Counted from the first letter of the stretch, positions 24,272-32,025 are shown. The stretch: DNA of 64,000 bases from Turneriella parva DSM 21527 (GCF_000266885.1 NC_018020.1:3906001-3970000); one strand, 5' to 3'. Made by a program: numbers and translations. The notes: generated by a model not told the origin, from the sequence alone.

Positions 24272-25152
24272 TAGTAAACTTCCTCGACGATGCGGTGCTC
24301 GAGTTTTGCGTAGTAGTCATCACCCGCGCCGTTTTGTTTAGCGAGCGCGTTGATCGCCCCTGAGACACCCGCTTCCATACCTTTGAGGCCGCACATGTAG
24401 ATGATGCTGCGCTCGTCATGTATCACCGGCCAGAGTTTGCCGCCATGGTCATGAATCAGGTCGCCGACGTAGTAGCGCCCGCCCGAGGCATTTTTCATTT
24501 CACGGCTGAGCGCTTTCAGGTACAAGAAGTTCGGCTGCGTGTATTGAATGAACTCTTCATGGTACAGAAGCTCTGCCTTGGTCTTCACACCAAACAGCAG
24601 ATAGACCGGCGCGTTAAAGCCGGGAGTGTGTTTAAAGAGGCGCTGCAGAAAACCGCGAAACGGGGCGATGCCGGTTCCCGTAGCGATAAAGATATAGGGT
24701 CGGTTTATATCCTCAGTTATAGGCAAAGCAAACTTTCTGCCGGCCGGGCCCGTGAGCGTGATCTCGTCGCCGGGTTTTGCATCGCAGAGAAAGTTCGACG
24801 CGACGCCGCGGTAGACCTGCCCGGTGGCTTCGTCTTTCGTGATCGCGCGCTTCACGCAGAGCGTCAGATTTTCGCTGCCCTCGATGCGCGAAGCGAGCGA
24901 CGCGATCGAATAGAGCCGCACCGCATGAGGATTTCCCTTTTCATTGAGGCCGGGTGGCAGCACGCCGACACTCTGCCCGTCGAGATAGTTCATCTCGCGT
25001 GCGTCGAGCACAATGTGCCGAACATCATTCTCGTCGCCTTCGCGAAAGAGAATGCGGTTCTCTAGCACCTTCGCCTTGAGCGGATTGGCCTTTTTATACG
25101 TATTGACTTCGACCGTGGGCCGTACGAATTCTTTTACTTCTGTTTCAGACAC
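24271..25152 (-). CDS. fnr: Ferredoxin-NADP+ reductase, plastid-type
   Basis: 293 residues from a GTG. FAD-binding RLYSIASLASR near residue 80, the NADP-binding IFIATGTGIAPFRGFLQRLF near residue 155, and CGLKGMEAGVSGAINAL near 255 are all present. It ends in Glu-Glu-Val-Tyr, the terminal aromatic residue that stacks on the flavin in plant-type enzymes. Leptospira carries a plastid-type FNR, so this fits the proposed host. It shuttles electrons between NADPH and ferredoxin or flavodoxin. The catalytic segment VYRGVASNFLCDAKPGDE is also typical. The stop overlaps the start of the TatT-like gene as TAATG, which implies coupling of two otherwise unrelated products. Confidence 0.93.
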   Translation of the reverse strand: MSETEVKEFVRPTVEVNTYKKANPLKAKVLENRILFREGDENDVRHIVLDAREMNYLDGQSVGVLPPGLNEKGNPHAVRLYSIASLASRIEGSENLTLCVKRAITKDEATGQVYRGVASNFLCDAKPGDEITLTGPAGRKFALPITEDINRPYIFIATGTGIAPFRGFLQRLFKHTPGFNAPVYLLFGVKTKAELLYHEEFIQYTQPNFLYLKALSREMKNASGGRYYVGDLIHDHGGKLWPVIHDERSIIYMCGLKGMEAGVSGAINALAKQNGAGDDYYAKLEHRIVEEVY

Positions 25153-25181
25153 TTGTGTTTACCTTGGCCCTGTTCGGGAGA

Positions 25182-25517
25182 TCAGTGTGCGCAACCCGGC
25201 CCGCACGAATGGGCAGACTTCGACTCACCACTGCCCGCCGCGGGCGACGCTGCGCCGCCGGCAGAATCAGATTTCGCGGTTTCGGTTTTTTCTTTGGTTG
25301 CAGTCGATGACGCCGCCGAACCTGCGCCACCCGACTTCTTGTAATCGTTGACGTAGAAACCGGCGCCTTTGAAGACAATGCCAGCACCTAGACTCACCTG
25401 CCTCGACGTGTTCACCGAGGTGCATTCGGGGCATGTCACCTGCGGGGTTTCATGCATGCCGTGAAATTTTTCAAATATGCGGCCGCAGTCGGCGCACTTG
25501 TAATCATATGTTGGCAT
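25182..25517 (-). CDS. FmdB family zinc-ribbon protein
   Basis: 111 residues from the ATG at 25517, the normal family start MPTYDYKCADCG. Two CXXC knuckles (CADCG near residue 8 and CPECTS near residue 29) form the zinc ribbon of FmdB-type regulatory proteins. The short stretch VFKGAGFYVNDYKK follows, as is usual. The C-terminal 50 residues are a Gly/Ser/Ala/Lys low-complexity tail ending SAHSCGPGCAH, a possible metal-binding tail with two Cys and two His. The family function is unresolved, with links to one-carbon and amide metabolism. It lies upstream of fnr on the same strand. Confidence 0.85.
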   Translation of the reverse strand: MPTYDYKCADCGRIFEKFHGMHETPQVTCPECTSVNTSRQVSLGAGIVFKGAGFYVNDYKKSGGAGSAASSTATKEKTETAKSDSAGGAASPAAGSGESKSAHSCGPGCAH

Positions 25518-25596
25518 ACGATCAATATACAACAAAAAATCACGCCGTCAAGTCTACTTGACGGCCCCCGCAAGCCCTAAGCTTTCGCCTGAGTCG

Positions 25597-26199
25597 ATGA
25601 TCAAAGACCTCAAACATGCGCACCATCGGCTTCCGTGGTTCGGGCTCTGGCGCATTCGCCGGCGCATCAATAAAGTAACCCGCCAGCTGCTGCAGAAGCT
25701 GCGCAAAGACAAGAAGTCTCTCGTAGAATATGGCAATCTACGCCACGGCAAACCATGGGGTTTGCGTGAGAACCGCGAACTCGTCTGGACATTTCTGGTC
25801 GACCTCTTGGCCGAAAGGCCGCTGATTTATAAAATAGTCTACAATATCGACGAGGCTCGTTACACCTGCTATTCGCGGTCGGGCGGCCGCAATGAAATGG
25901 CGAATGTACTGCAGTTCACCTCAGACGACATCGACGAACTGGTCGCGCGCCTCAATATGCTCGCAGCAGAAATACCGGCAATGCGCGAGCGCATGCTGAG
26001 GCAGCACCTCTACACGCTGCGTGCAGAAAAGACACCGAAACGCTGGCTTGACCTCTTTCGTAAAAAAGCCCCCGAAGAAGAGATGCAGACCCTGTCGATG
26101 CTGCGCGAGGTCGTTCAGTCCATGCTGACGCAGAATAAGATTTCACGCAATGAGGCGCTTAAACTCATGGCCTACGCAGAGACGCTCGGCTCAGATTAG
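25597..26199 (+). CDS. Conserved-looking protein of unknown function
   Basis: 200 residues from the ATG at 25597; a TTG at 25558 would add 13 residues. There is no signal peptide or membrane segment. The N-terminus is very basic (LWRIRRRINKVTRQLLQKLR), the middle has LVWTFLVDLLAERPLIYKIVY, and the C-terminal half is helical with heptad-like Leu and Met spacing (DIDELVARLNMLAAEIPAMR, TLSMLREVVQSMLTQNKI). A cytoplasmic, possibly nucleic-acid-binding or coiled-coil protein is suggested. No family is recognised. It is divergent from the FmdB-like gene and 83 bases upstream of the band-7 lipoprotein gene, which may share its transcript. Confidence 0.6.
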   Translation: MIKDLKHAHHRLPWFGLWRIRRRINKVTRQLLQKLRKDKKSLVEYGNLRHGKPWGLRENRELVWTFLVDLLAERPLIYKIVYNIDEARYTCYSRSGGRNEMANVLQFTSDDIDELVARLNMLAAEIPAMRERMLRQHLYTLRAEKTPKRWLDLFRKKAPEEEMQTLSMLREVVQSMLTQNKISRNEALKLMAYAETLGSD

Positions 26200-26216
26200 C
26201 CTGCCCGGGAACCAAC

Positions 26217-26232
26217 ACCACGATTTCGTGGT
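26217..26232 (+). promoter_or_regulatory. Short perfect hairpin in the leader of the band-7 gene
   Basis: ACCACGA, loop TT, TCGTGGT, starting 18 bases after the upstream stop codon and ending 50 bases before the next ATG. It could be a weak intercistronic terminator or an mRNA-stabilising stem. No U-tract follows. Confidence 0.35.
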
Positions 26233-26281
26233 CTGCCCAGCGGGCTGCTTGCCGGCCAGAGTGAACAAAAAGGGGGATCTC

Positions 26282-27076
26282 ATGACCAAACGAAGCATTA
26301 CCGCTGCCATAATCGGCGCCGCACTTCTTACCGGCGCCTGTACCACGATTCACCAGGGCAACCTCGGAGTCGAACGCAAATTCGGTAAACAGACCAATGA
26401 AATTCTCGACCCCGGTCTTTACTTCTACAACCCGATCTGGACGAGCATCATTGTCCTTTCGCTTTCACTGCAAAACCTCGAAGTAAAACTGGCGCTGCCC
26501 AGCAAAGAGGGTTTGAATGTCGAAGCAGAGATCTCGATCCTCTACAAGCTAAAAGAAGACAAAGTGCCCGCCCTGCTCGTTGAATTCGGTGGCACGGCCT
26601 TCGAAGAGAACGAGCAGCGTGTTGTCGTCAATGTGTTCCGTTCGGCGGCAGCCGACGTATCGGCACGCTTTCTGGCAAAAGACATGCACAGCGGCAAACG
26701 TTCTGAAATCGAAGCTGAAATTCTGAAGGCAATGCGTGATGTACTCGAAAGCAAGGGTTTCATGATCGACCGCGTGCTGATGAAAAGCATTAAGCTGCCG
26801 CCGGGCCTCTACGCCGCGATCGAAGACAAGCTGCGCGCCGAGCAAGACGCACAGCGCATGGAATATGTGCTGCAGCAAGAGCACCGTGAGGCTGAGCGGC
26901 GCAAGGTTGAGGCAGCCGGTGTGCGCGACTCGCAAAAGATTCTGAACCAGGGCCTCAGCAAAGAAATTATCATGCTGCGCAGCATCGAGGCGTTTCGCGA
27001 ACTCGCGAAATCGCCCAACACGAAGGTGATCATCACCGACGGCAAGACACCGATGCTCGTGCCCGAACCGAAGTAG
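26282..27076 (+). CDS. SPFH/band-7 (prohibitin-like) lipoprotein
   Basis: 264 residues from the ATG at 26282, preceded by GGGGGAT. The N-terminus SITAAIIGAALLTGACTTI carries a lipobox (LTGAC), so the mature protein is lipidated at Cys-19. The SPFH domain follows: GNLGVERKFGKQTNEILDPG, LPSKEGLNVEAEISILYKL, VNVFRSAAADVSARFLAKDM and FMIDRVLMKSIKLPPGLY. A C-terminal helical stretch contains AEQDAQRMEYVLQQEHREAE, a coiled coil typical of prohibitins, which form rings in membranes and interact with proteases. Anchoring by lipidation rather than by a hydrophobic N-terminal hairpin is unusual for this family and suggests a periplasmic location. Confidence 0.85.
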   Translation: MTKRSITAAIIGAALLTGACTTIHQGNLGVERKFGKQTNEILDPGLYFYNPIWTSIIVLSLSLQNLEVKLALPSKEGLNVEAEISILYKLKEDKVPALLVEFGGTAFEENEQRVVVNVFRSAAADVSARFLAKDMHSGKRSEIEAEILKAMRDVLESKGFMIDRVLMKSIKLPPGLYAAIEDKLRAEQDAQRMEYVLQQEHREAERRKVEAAGVRDSQKILNQGLSKEIIMLRSIEAFRELAKSPNTKVIITDGKTPMLVPEPK

Positions 27077-27112
27077 CTTTACGCGCCATGCGCCGCACCA
27101 CCTCGGGAGCTT

Positions 27113-27415
27113 ATGGGACTAGGTGATATAAAAGACATGATGAGCCAGATGCGCGCCGCGCAGCAGCAGATGAAGCAGGTGCAGAAGAAGCTCGGCGATA
27201 TGCGCGTGAGCGCTGAAACTGGCGGCGGTACCGTCAAAGTGACCGTCGACGGCGAAGCAAACCTCATCGACCTCGAAATTGACCCGGCTCTGCTCGACGC
27301 CGATGAAATCAAGGTGCTGCCGAAGCTGATCAAAAAAGCGATTCAATCGGCGCAAAAAGATGCCCGCAAGCAGGTCATGTCAGACATGAAAGGCATGCTG
27401 GGAAACATGATGTGA
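27113..27415 (+). CDS. YbaB/EbfC family nucleoid-associated protein
   Basis: 100 residues. The family shape is clear: MGLGDIKDMMSQMRAAQQQM, a first amphipathic helix, then GGGTVKVTVDGEANLIDLEI, and a second helix rich in Lys (LPKLIKKAIQSAQKDARKQV) with a Met-rich end. EbfC of Borrelia binds DNA as a tweezer-like dimer, and YbaB-recR is a widely conserved gene pair. It precedes recR by 26 bases, and the last codons and stop form one arm of a perfect 15-bp hairpin. Cytoplasmic, nucleoid-associated. Confidence 0.92.
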   Translation: MGLGDIKDMMSQMRAAQQQMKQVQKKLGDMRVSAETGGGTVKVTVDGEANLIDLEIDPALLDADEIKVLPKLIKKAIQSAQKDARKQVMSDMKGMLGNMM

Positions 27416-27436
27416 GGCTTTGCCTCACATCATGTT
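27404..27436 (+). promoter_or_regulatory. Perfect 15-bp hairpin between ybaB and recR
   Basis: AACATGATGTGAGGC, loop TTT, GCCTCACATCATGTT. The left arm encodes the last residues (Asn-Met-Met) and stop of the YbaB gene; the right arm ends five bases before the recR ATG. Its position inside an otherwise coupled pair suggests attenuation or mRNA processing rather than full termination. Confidence 0.65.
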
Positions 27437-27441
27437 GAAAT

Positions 27442-28050
27442 ATGCCTCCTGAGCTATTGGCCGCCATCGAGGCCATTCAATCGCTTCCCGGTATCGGCCG
27501 GCGCTCCGCGATGCGTATAGTTTTTTCTCTGATCGAAGGCGGCAAAACCCGTGTTGAAAACTTTAACCACGCATTGACCGAACTTGTCACGCGCATCACG
27601 GCCTGCAGCCGCTGCGGTGCGTATACGAGCCGCGGTGCAGACCCTGCAGCGACGGGCTGCGTCTACTGCGATAATCCGCGGCGAGACAGTGCAAGCCTCT
27701 GCGTCGTTGAGCAGCCGTCAGATATTTATGCCGTCGAAAACACAGGCGAACACCGCGGCCTCTACCATGTGCTGGGCGGCGTGCTTTCACCACTCGATGG
27801 CATCGGCCCCGAAGAACTACACCTGCCAGAACTTGCCGAGCGCGCCGCGCGGCTCGGTATTAAAGAAGTCATCGTCGCGGCGAACCCGAGTGTCGAGGGC
27901 AATGCGACAGCGCACTACATCGCCGATCTCTTGAAACCGAGCGGCATTCGCGTGACGCGCATCGCGACCGGGCTGGCGCTGGGCCAAATGCTCGATTTTG
28001 CCGAGACGCAGGCAATTTCACAGTCAATACGCCAGCGGGTCGATCTGTGA
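27442..28050 (+). CDS. recR: Recombination mediator protein RecR
   Basis: 202 residues. The N-terminal helix-hairpin-helix AIQSLPGIGRRSAMRIVFSL is followed by the four-Cys zinc finger (CSRCGAYTSRG, then CVYCDN). The Toprim domain follows, with LCVVEQPSDIYAVENTGEHR, and the usual GLYHVLGGVLSPLDGIGPEE, IVAANPSVEGNATAHYIADL and IATGLALGQMLDFAE close the protein. RecR works with RecO (and RecF) to load RecA on SSB-coated gaps. It follows a YbaB-type gene, the standard pairing. Its TGA overlaps the GTG start of the glycosyltransferase gene as GTGA. Confidence 0.95.
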   Translation: MPPELLAAIEAIQSLPGIGRRSAMRIVFSLIEGGKTRVENFNHALTELVTRITACSRCGAYTSRGADPAATGCVYCDNPRRDSASLCVVEQPSDIYAVENTGEHRGLYHVLGGVLSPLDGIGPEELHLPELAERAARLGIKEVIVAANPSVEGNATAHYIADLLKPSGIRVTRIATGLALGQMLDFAETQAISQSIRQRVDL

Positions 28051-28754
28051 TCGCGGCTGTAATTCCGGTTCTCAATGAAGAAAAATCCATTGGTCTTGTG
28101 GCCAAAGACCTTCTGGCTACCGCTAAACGCGAAAAGCTCAAAATACAGATCATTGTTTGTGACAATGGCTCGACCGATAAGACGGCAGTCGTCGCAAAAA
28201 AAGCAGGATGTCTCGTCGTCACCGAGCCGGCGCGAGGTTACGGGTCTGCGTGCTTACGGGCTCTGCAAGAAGTCCCTGCTGCGGCCAAAGTTGTACTCTT
28301 TATCGACGGCGACTATTCTGATTTTCCCGAAGAGTTTCCCCATCTGGTTGGCCCTATTCTCACCGGCGCCGCAGATCTGGTCATCGGTTCGCGAACCCTG
28401 GCAGGGGCCGTCAGAGACCGCGGCTCGCTCACCCCGCAGCAACGCTTCGGCAACTGGCTTGCGACATTCTTGATTCGCCTGTTCTTTAGGCAGAGGTATT
28501 CAGATCTGGGCCCCTTCAGGGCGATCAGCCGCAGCGCTCTGCAGGCACTCAATATGCAAGACCGCAATTTCGGCTGGACAGTCGAGATGCAGATACGTGC
28601 GGTCAGGAAAAACCTGCGCATTGCCGAAGTACCCGTCAGTTACCGCAGGCGTATCGGCGTTTCAAAAATTTCGGGCACGATCAAAGGTTCTGTTTTGGCC
28701 GGGTACATTATTCTAAAAACGATATTCAAAGAGTTTCTCCGCAAGGCCTGCTAA
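28047..28754 (+). CDS. Family 2 glycosyltransferase (polyprenyl-phosphate sugar type)
   Basis: 235 residues from a GTG overlapping the recR stop. GT-A features: IAAVIPVLNEEKSIGLVAKD, IIVCDNGSTDKTAVVAKKAG, ARGYGSACLRALQEV, the DXD-type LFIDGDYSDFPEEF and GSRTLAGAVRDRGSLTPQQR. The segment after residue 160 has DLGPFRAISRSALQALNMQD and FGWTVEMQIRAVRKNLRIAE, as in dolichyl-phosphate mannose synthase-like enzymes. There are no obvious transmembrane spans at the C-terminus, so it is probably a peripheral membrane enzyme. Its donor is unknown. It stands next to recR rather than to LPS genes, so its pathway cannot be told from context. Confidence 0.87.
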   Translation: MIAAVIPVLNEEKSIGLVAKDLLATAKREKLKIQIIVCDNGSTDKTAVVAKKAGCLVVTEPARGYGSACLRALQEVPAAAKVVLFIDGDYSDFPEEFPHLVGPILTGAADLVIGSRTLAGAVRDRGSLTPQQRFGNWLATFLIRLFFRQRYSDLGPFRAISRSALQALNMQDRNFGWTVEMQIRAVRKNLRIAEVPVSYRRRIGVSKISGTIKGSVLAGYIILKTIFKEFLRKAC

Positions 28755-28780
28755 CAGTTTCCTTTCTCAGGAAACTGTTA
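28752..28780. terminator. 12-bp hairpin with stop codons in both arms
   Basis: TAACAGTTTCCT, loop TTCTC, AGGAAACTGTTA. The left arm starts with the TAA stop of the glycosyltransferase gene; the right arm ends with the complement of the TAA stop of the convergent RMD1/YagE gene. It serves both genes symmetrically. Confidence 0.7.
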
Positions 28781-29560
28781 ATGAAAGATTTTGAACTTGT
28801 CGCCAATCAGGTCTAAGACCTCGATCAAAATCAAAACCGTGATCACGATCTCAATGCGGTGGCTTTGCGCATTGACGTGCAGCTCGTTCATCATGTGCAG
28901 GTTTTCTTCGATGATGCGAAAGCTGCCTTCGACTTCTTCGAAGCGCACTTTGAGATCCAGCGACTGCACCATACCGTGGTGCACGCGTCCCAACAGGTCG
29001 TTTTCCCACACTTCATCGAGCGCCTGAAAGATATAGAAGTGCTCGGCGATACGATTCTTTACAGTCATTACCCTGCCGATAAACTGGTTGAGCTGCTTTT
29101 CACGCAGCCTGATCTTGCCTGACTTTGCTATCTCTTCCGCGCGGCTCTTGACCGATTCAAGCAGTGCCGCAGCGATCTGCTGAAAATAGTCGAGTGTCAC
29201 CGAGTAGGCGAGATTCTGCATGACCACCCGTAGAACGTCGTCGCTCGCTTTTGGCACTTTGATCTCTGACGGTATCGCATGCGGTTTGCCCGCGCCGAGC
29301 TTCAGGTCATGGTCTTCGCTGAGCGCCTTTTCGTGCAGACCGTCTGCATGCGCGCGCACGTTCTGCAATGCCAGCTGCTGCTCGGCTTCAGGCACGTTGT
29401 AGAAAACGACTGCGCCAAAACTGTAGATGCTGTAACACGAATTTTTGCCGAGGCGAATAAAAATTTCGCGGTCGAGCACGGTCATCGTTTCATGCGTCGA
29501 TGCGGCGGCGATGGGCCCGAGGTGAATCGATTCGGCGATCGAATACGAATGGAGTTTCAT
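28778..29560 (-). CDS. RMD1/YagE (DUF155) family protein
   Basis: 260 residues from the ATG at 29560. The family pattern is visible: SCYSIYSFGAVVFYNVPEAE near residue 45, a long acidic linker, VMQNLAYSVTLDYFQQIAAA, and the helical C-terminal part VMTVKNRIAEHFYIFQALDE, RFEEVEGSFRIIEENLHMM. It ends in a single hydrophobic helix (IEIVITVLILIEVLDLIGDK), so it is C-terminally anchored in the membrane. Eukaryotic relatives act in mitochondrial translation and peroxisomal processes; bacterial members have no assigned reaction. It converges on the glycosyltransferase gene with a symmetrical hairpin between them and is divergent from the M23 peptidase gene. Confidence 0.85.
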   Translation of the reverse strand: MKLHSYSIAESIHLGPIAAASTHETMTVLDREIFIRLGKNSCYSIYSFGAVVFYNVPEAEQQLALQNVRAHADGLHEKALSEDHDLKLGAGKPHAIPSEIKVPKASDDVLRVVMQNLAYSVTLDYFQQIAAALLESVKSRAEEIAKSGKIRLREKQLNQFIGRVMTVKNRIAEHFYIFQALDEVWENDLLGRVHHGMVQSLDLKVRFEEVEGSFRIIEENLHMMNELHVNAQSHRIEIVITVLILIEVLDLIGDKFKIFH

Positions 29561-29646
29561 CGCACCGCGTTGGTAAAGCATATCTGTCCCGCAAGCACAA
29601 AGCGCGATTGGTTTGACGCGGTCTTTTTTTTACGTTTACTGTCCCC

Positions 29647-30528
29647 ATGGGGCGCTTTACTTTCGTCAGCTGTCTGTTGTTTACCGGCGCAGTGCCAGTG
29701 ATCGCGGCAGAGACGGGCCTCGACTGGCCTGTAGAGAAAGACAAAAAATACCAGATCAGCTCGACCTTCGGCGAATCGCGGCTCGACCATTTTCACAACG
29801 GCATCGATCTGCCGGGCGAAGGCATGAAAGTTATCACTCCCCGCGATGGGCGGGTGCTATACCGCATACAAACTGAGTTTACGCCCGGTGAAATGCCGTT
29901 CGGCGGTGGCAATACGCTCATCGTCGACCACGGCGACCAGTGGACCGGCTACATGCACCTGAAGACGATGGCCGATGCGGTGCTGCAATCGTTCAAACTG
30001 ACCGCGGGCGAAAAGCTGGGCACTTCGGGCAACACCGGCCACTCAGGCGGGCCACACCTTCACTTCTTTATATACGATGCCGCAAACCGGGCGATGCTGA
30101 ACCCCCTTATCGTCATGCCGCATACCTACTACGCCGATACCCGGCCTCCCGAGGCGAAAGACTGGGGTGTGCTGCTCGCCGATAAGTTTGCGAGCGTTAA
30201 TCCCGATAAAGGCTTTCGCCTGACGAGTGACTATCCAGTTTACCTGCTATTGCAAGACCACGGCACCGGTCGCGAACGCTGGGGAGTTTATGAGTACAAG
30301 GTCTCGATCGATGACAAAGAAGTGATGTCGGCGAGGTTCGACCGCATTCTTTTCAAAGACGACGCCTGGCAGCTCGGCACTGGCCAGGCATTCGAAGACA
30401 TCTTCTTCAAAAACTACTACTCGCTCACAACGCAGGTGCGCCGCTCGAAAAAAGTCGGCATAGAGGCGAAAGATATCAAGGGCAATACTTTCGCCAAAAC
30501 ATACGAGTTGAAAATACAACAGAACTAG
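29647..30528 (+). CDS. Exported M23 family metallopeptidase (LytM-type)
   Basis: 293 residues with a signal peptide (RFTFVSCLLFTGAVPVIAAE). The LytM core starts with FGESRLDHFHNGIDLPGEG, where the His and Asp bind zinc, continues VITPRDGRVLYRIQTE and GNTLIVDHGDQWTGYMHLK, and closes with NTGHSGGPHLHFFIYDAAN (catalytic and zinc His pair). All ligands are present, so it should be active. Such enzymes cut peptide cross-links in peptidoglycan. The C-terminal 110 residues form an additional beta-rich domain (DYPVYLLLQDHGTGRERWG, VSIDDKEVMSARFDRILF) that is not part of the family core and may bind substrate. A complex set of hairpins follows the stop. Confidence 0.9.
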   Translation: MGRFTFVSCLLFTGAVPVIAAETGLDWPVEKDKKYQISSTFGESRLDHFHNGIDLPGEGMKVITPRDGRVLYRIQTEFTPGEMPFGGGNTLIVDHGDQWTGYMHLKTMADAVLQSFKLTAGEKLGTSGNTGHSGGPHLHFFIYDAANRAMLNPLIVMPHTYYADTRPPEAKDWGVLLADKFASVNPDKGFRLTSDYPVYLLLQDHGTGRERWGVYEYKVSIDDKEVMSARFDRILFKDDAWQLGTGQAFEDIFFKNYYSLTTQVRRSKKVGIEAKDIKGNTFAKTYELKIQQN

Positions 30529-30638
30529 GCTGCACGTCGCGAAAAGCCCCCGAAAATTGAATAGCCTCGCAATTCGCCAGCGAATTGCTGCTAAAGCGCT
30601 TCGCTGCTATTCAATTTTCGGGCGCGACGCGCAGCCTA
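30526..30638. repeat. Nested cruciform-forming inverted repeat after the M23 peptidase gene
   Basis: Outer arms TAGGCTGCACGTCGCG (30526) and CGCGACGCGCAGCCTA (ending 30638) pair with a single mismatch. Middle arms CCGAAAATTGAATAGC and GCTATTCAATTTTCGG pair perfectly over 16 bases, and the inner GCAATTCG/CGAATTGC forms another stem. The left arm begins with the TAG stop of the peptidase gene. The whole can fold into a long branched hairpin and probably terminates both convergent genes. Confidence 0.7.
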
Positions 30639-30639
30639 C

Positions 30640-30658
30640 GGAATGTCTGCGACATTCC
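30640..30658. terminator. Short hairpin beside the glycosylase stop
   Basis: GGAATGTC, loop TGC, GACATTCC; it ends directly before the TAA stop of the minus-strand AlkA-like gene (30659-30661). It is the second stem of the intergenic hairpin array. Confidence 0.5.
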
Positions 30659-31294
30659 TTAGTATTCCACCGGTATAGGATCCAGCGAGCGCCAGAGGTA
30701 CCAGGTGGCGACGGTCGCGTAAGGCGACCAGGGCGCGGCGGTTTTGCGGACCTTTTCAAGCGGCACCTTTCGGCCCTCAAAATAATGCAGTTCAATTGCC
30801 CGCACGAGGCCCACGTCACCCAGTGGTAAAATGTCGGGCCGCCAGAGATTGAACATCATATACATGTCGGCTGTCCACGGGCCAATACCGTGCAGTGCAA
30901 CCAGCGTCTTCTTCACTTCTGCATCCTGCATGCGCGCTAGTTTCTGCCCATTCAGATGACCCGAGACGTAACGCTCTGAAAGATTCTGCAGATAGCTCAC
31001 CTTGCGCTCTGAGAGCCCGCAGGCCCGCAGCGCTTTTGTATTCAGCGCGAGAATCTTAGCGGGATCTATCTTCGTCATGCGGCCCTGCGCGGCAGCGACG
31101 ACCCGCGCCCAAATGGAATCGGCTGCTTTCACCGAAATCTGCTGGCCGACAATCGCGCGCGCAAGCGTGGTGAATGAATCTTTTTTGAGCCGCAGCTTCA
31201 CCTCAGGGTATTTCGCAATAATTGCTGCGAGTGTTTTGTCGCTGCGCTGCAGGTGGGTGGTTGCTGTGTCCCAGTAATGCGGTTTAGACGGCAT
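30659..31294 (-). CDS. DNA-3-methyladenine glycosylase II (AlkA-like, HhH-GPD)
   Basis: 211 residues from the ATG at 31294; an upstream start at 31372 would run far into kdsB. The HhH-GPD module is clear: FTTLARAIVGQQISVKAADS, ALRACGLSERKVSYLQNLSE, the hairpin VALHGIGPWTADMYMMFNL, and catalytic Asp in ILPLGDVGLVRAIELHYF. It removes alkylated bases such as 3-methyladenine. The family's N-terminal domain of E. coli AlkA is absent, so it is the short form, typical of many bacteria. The start overlaps the end of kdsB by 11 bases. An intergenic cruciform separates it from the convergent peptidase gene. Confidence 0.9.
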   Translation of the reverse strand: MPSKPHYWDTATTHLQRSDKTLAAIIAKYPEVKLRLKKDSFTTLARAIVGQQISVKAADSIWARVVAAAQGRMTKIDPAKILALNTKALRACGLSERKVSYLQNLSERYVSGHLNGQKLARMQDAEVKKTLVALHGIGPWTADMYMMFNLWRPDILPLGDVGLVRAIELHYFEGRKVPLEKVRKTAAPWSPYATVATWYLWRSLDPIPVEY

Positions 31295-32024
31295 GCTGCA
31301 GAATCTGTTCGACGCGCTTAATGTCTTCGGGCACATCGACGCCCGGCGAATCTTCGCGGGCAATATGCACAAAGATATTGAAGCCGTTATAAAGAAAGCG
31401 CAGCTGCTCGAGGCTTTCGGCCTCTTCGAGCGCAGCGACCGGCAGCTTGGCCAGCTTCAGCAATGCCTCGCGCGAATAGGCATAGAGCCCCTGGTGCTTG
31501 AGCGCCGGCAGCGAGGCCCTCACATCTTTGCGATAGAACGGAATGCGCGAGCGTGAAAAATAGAGCGCGCGCGCATCGTGCGCGAGCACAACCTTGACCA
31601 TGTTTTCATTCGCCTCGTCGGCCTCGTTTGAAAAAGGCACAGCGGTCGTTGCGATATGGCAGTCTTCACCATGCTCCCGAAAGAGCGCCACAGCGCCCGA
31701 TATATTCGCAGCAGGCAGCAGAGGTTCATCGCCCTGCACATTGACGTAGTGCGTAAAACCAGAGAACTTTGACGCCACTTCAACGATGCGATCGAAACCC
31801 GAGACATGGTCGTCACGCGTCATGACCGCTTCGCCACCGAACTGCCTGACAGCATCGGCAATGCGCGCATCGTCGGTTGCGACGACGACGTGATCGAGGT
31901 CGGTGCACTTCTTCGCCGCGCCATAAACCCATTCAATCATGGGCTTGCCGGCGATCAGGGCTAGCGGTTTACCGGGAAAACGCGTCGAAGCATAGCGCGC
32001 AGGGATAACGCCCAAAGCGCGCAT
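31284..32024 (-). CDS. kdsB: 3-deoxy-manno-octulosonate (Kdo) cytidylyltransferase
   Basis: 246 residues. Family signatures: IPARYASTRFPGKPLALIAG, VYGAAKKCTDLDHVVVATDD, GGEAVMTRDDHVSGFDRIVE, YVNVQGDEPLLPAANISGAV, YFSRSRIPFYRKDVRASLPA and LKHQGLYAYSREALLKLAKL. It activates Kdo with CTP for lipopolysaccharide core assembly, which indicates an outer membrane with LPS. Catalytic Asp and Arg positions match. It lies one base after the stop of the 610-residue gene and overlaps the alkA-like start, so the three genes are probably cotranscribed. Transcription order is 610-residue protein, KdsB, glycosylase. Confidence 0.95.
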   Translation of the reverse strand: MRALGVIPARYASTRFPGKPLALIAGKPMIEWVYGAAKKCTDLDHVVVATDDARIADAVRQFGGEAVMTRDDHVSGFDRIVEVASKFSGFTHYVNVQGDEPLLPAANISGAVALFREHGEDCHIATTAVPFSNEADEANENMVKVVLAHDARALYFSRSRIPFYRKDVRASLPALKHQGLYAYSREALLKLAKLPVAALEEAESLEQLRFLYNGFNIFVHIAREDSPGVDVPEDIKRVEQILQHAV

Positions 32025-32025
32025 G

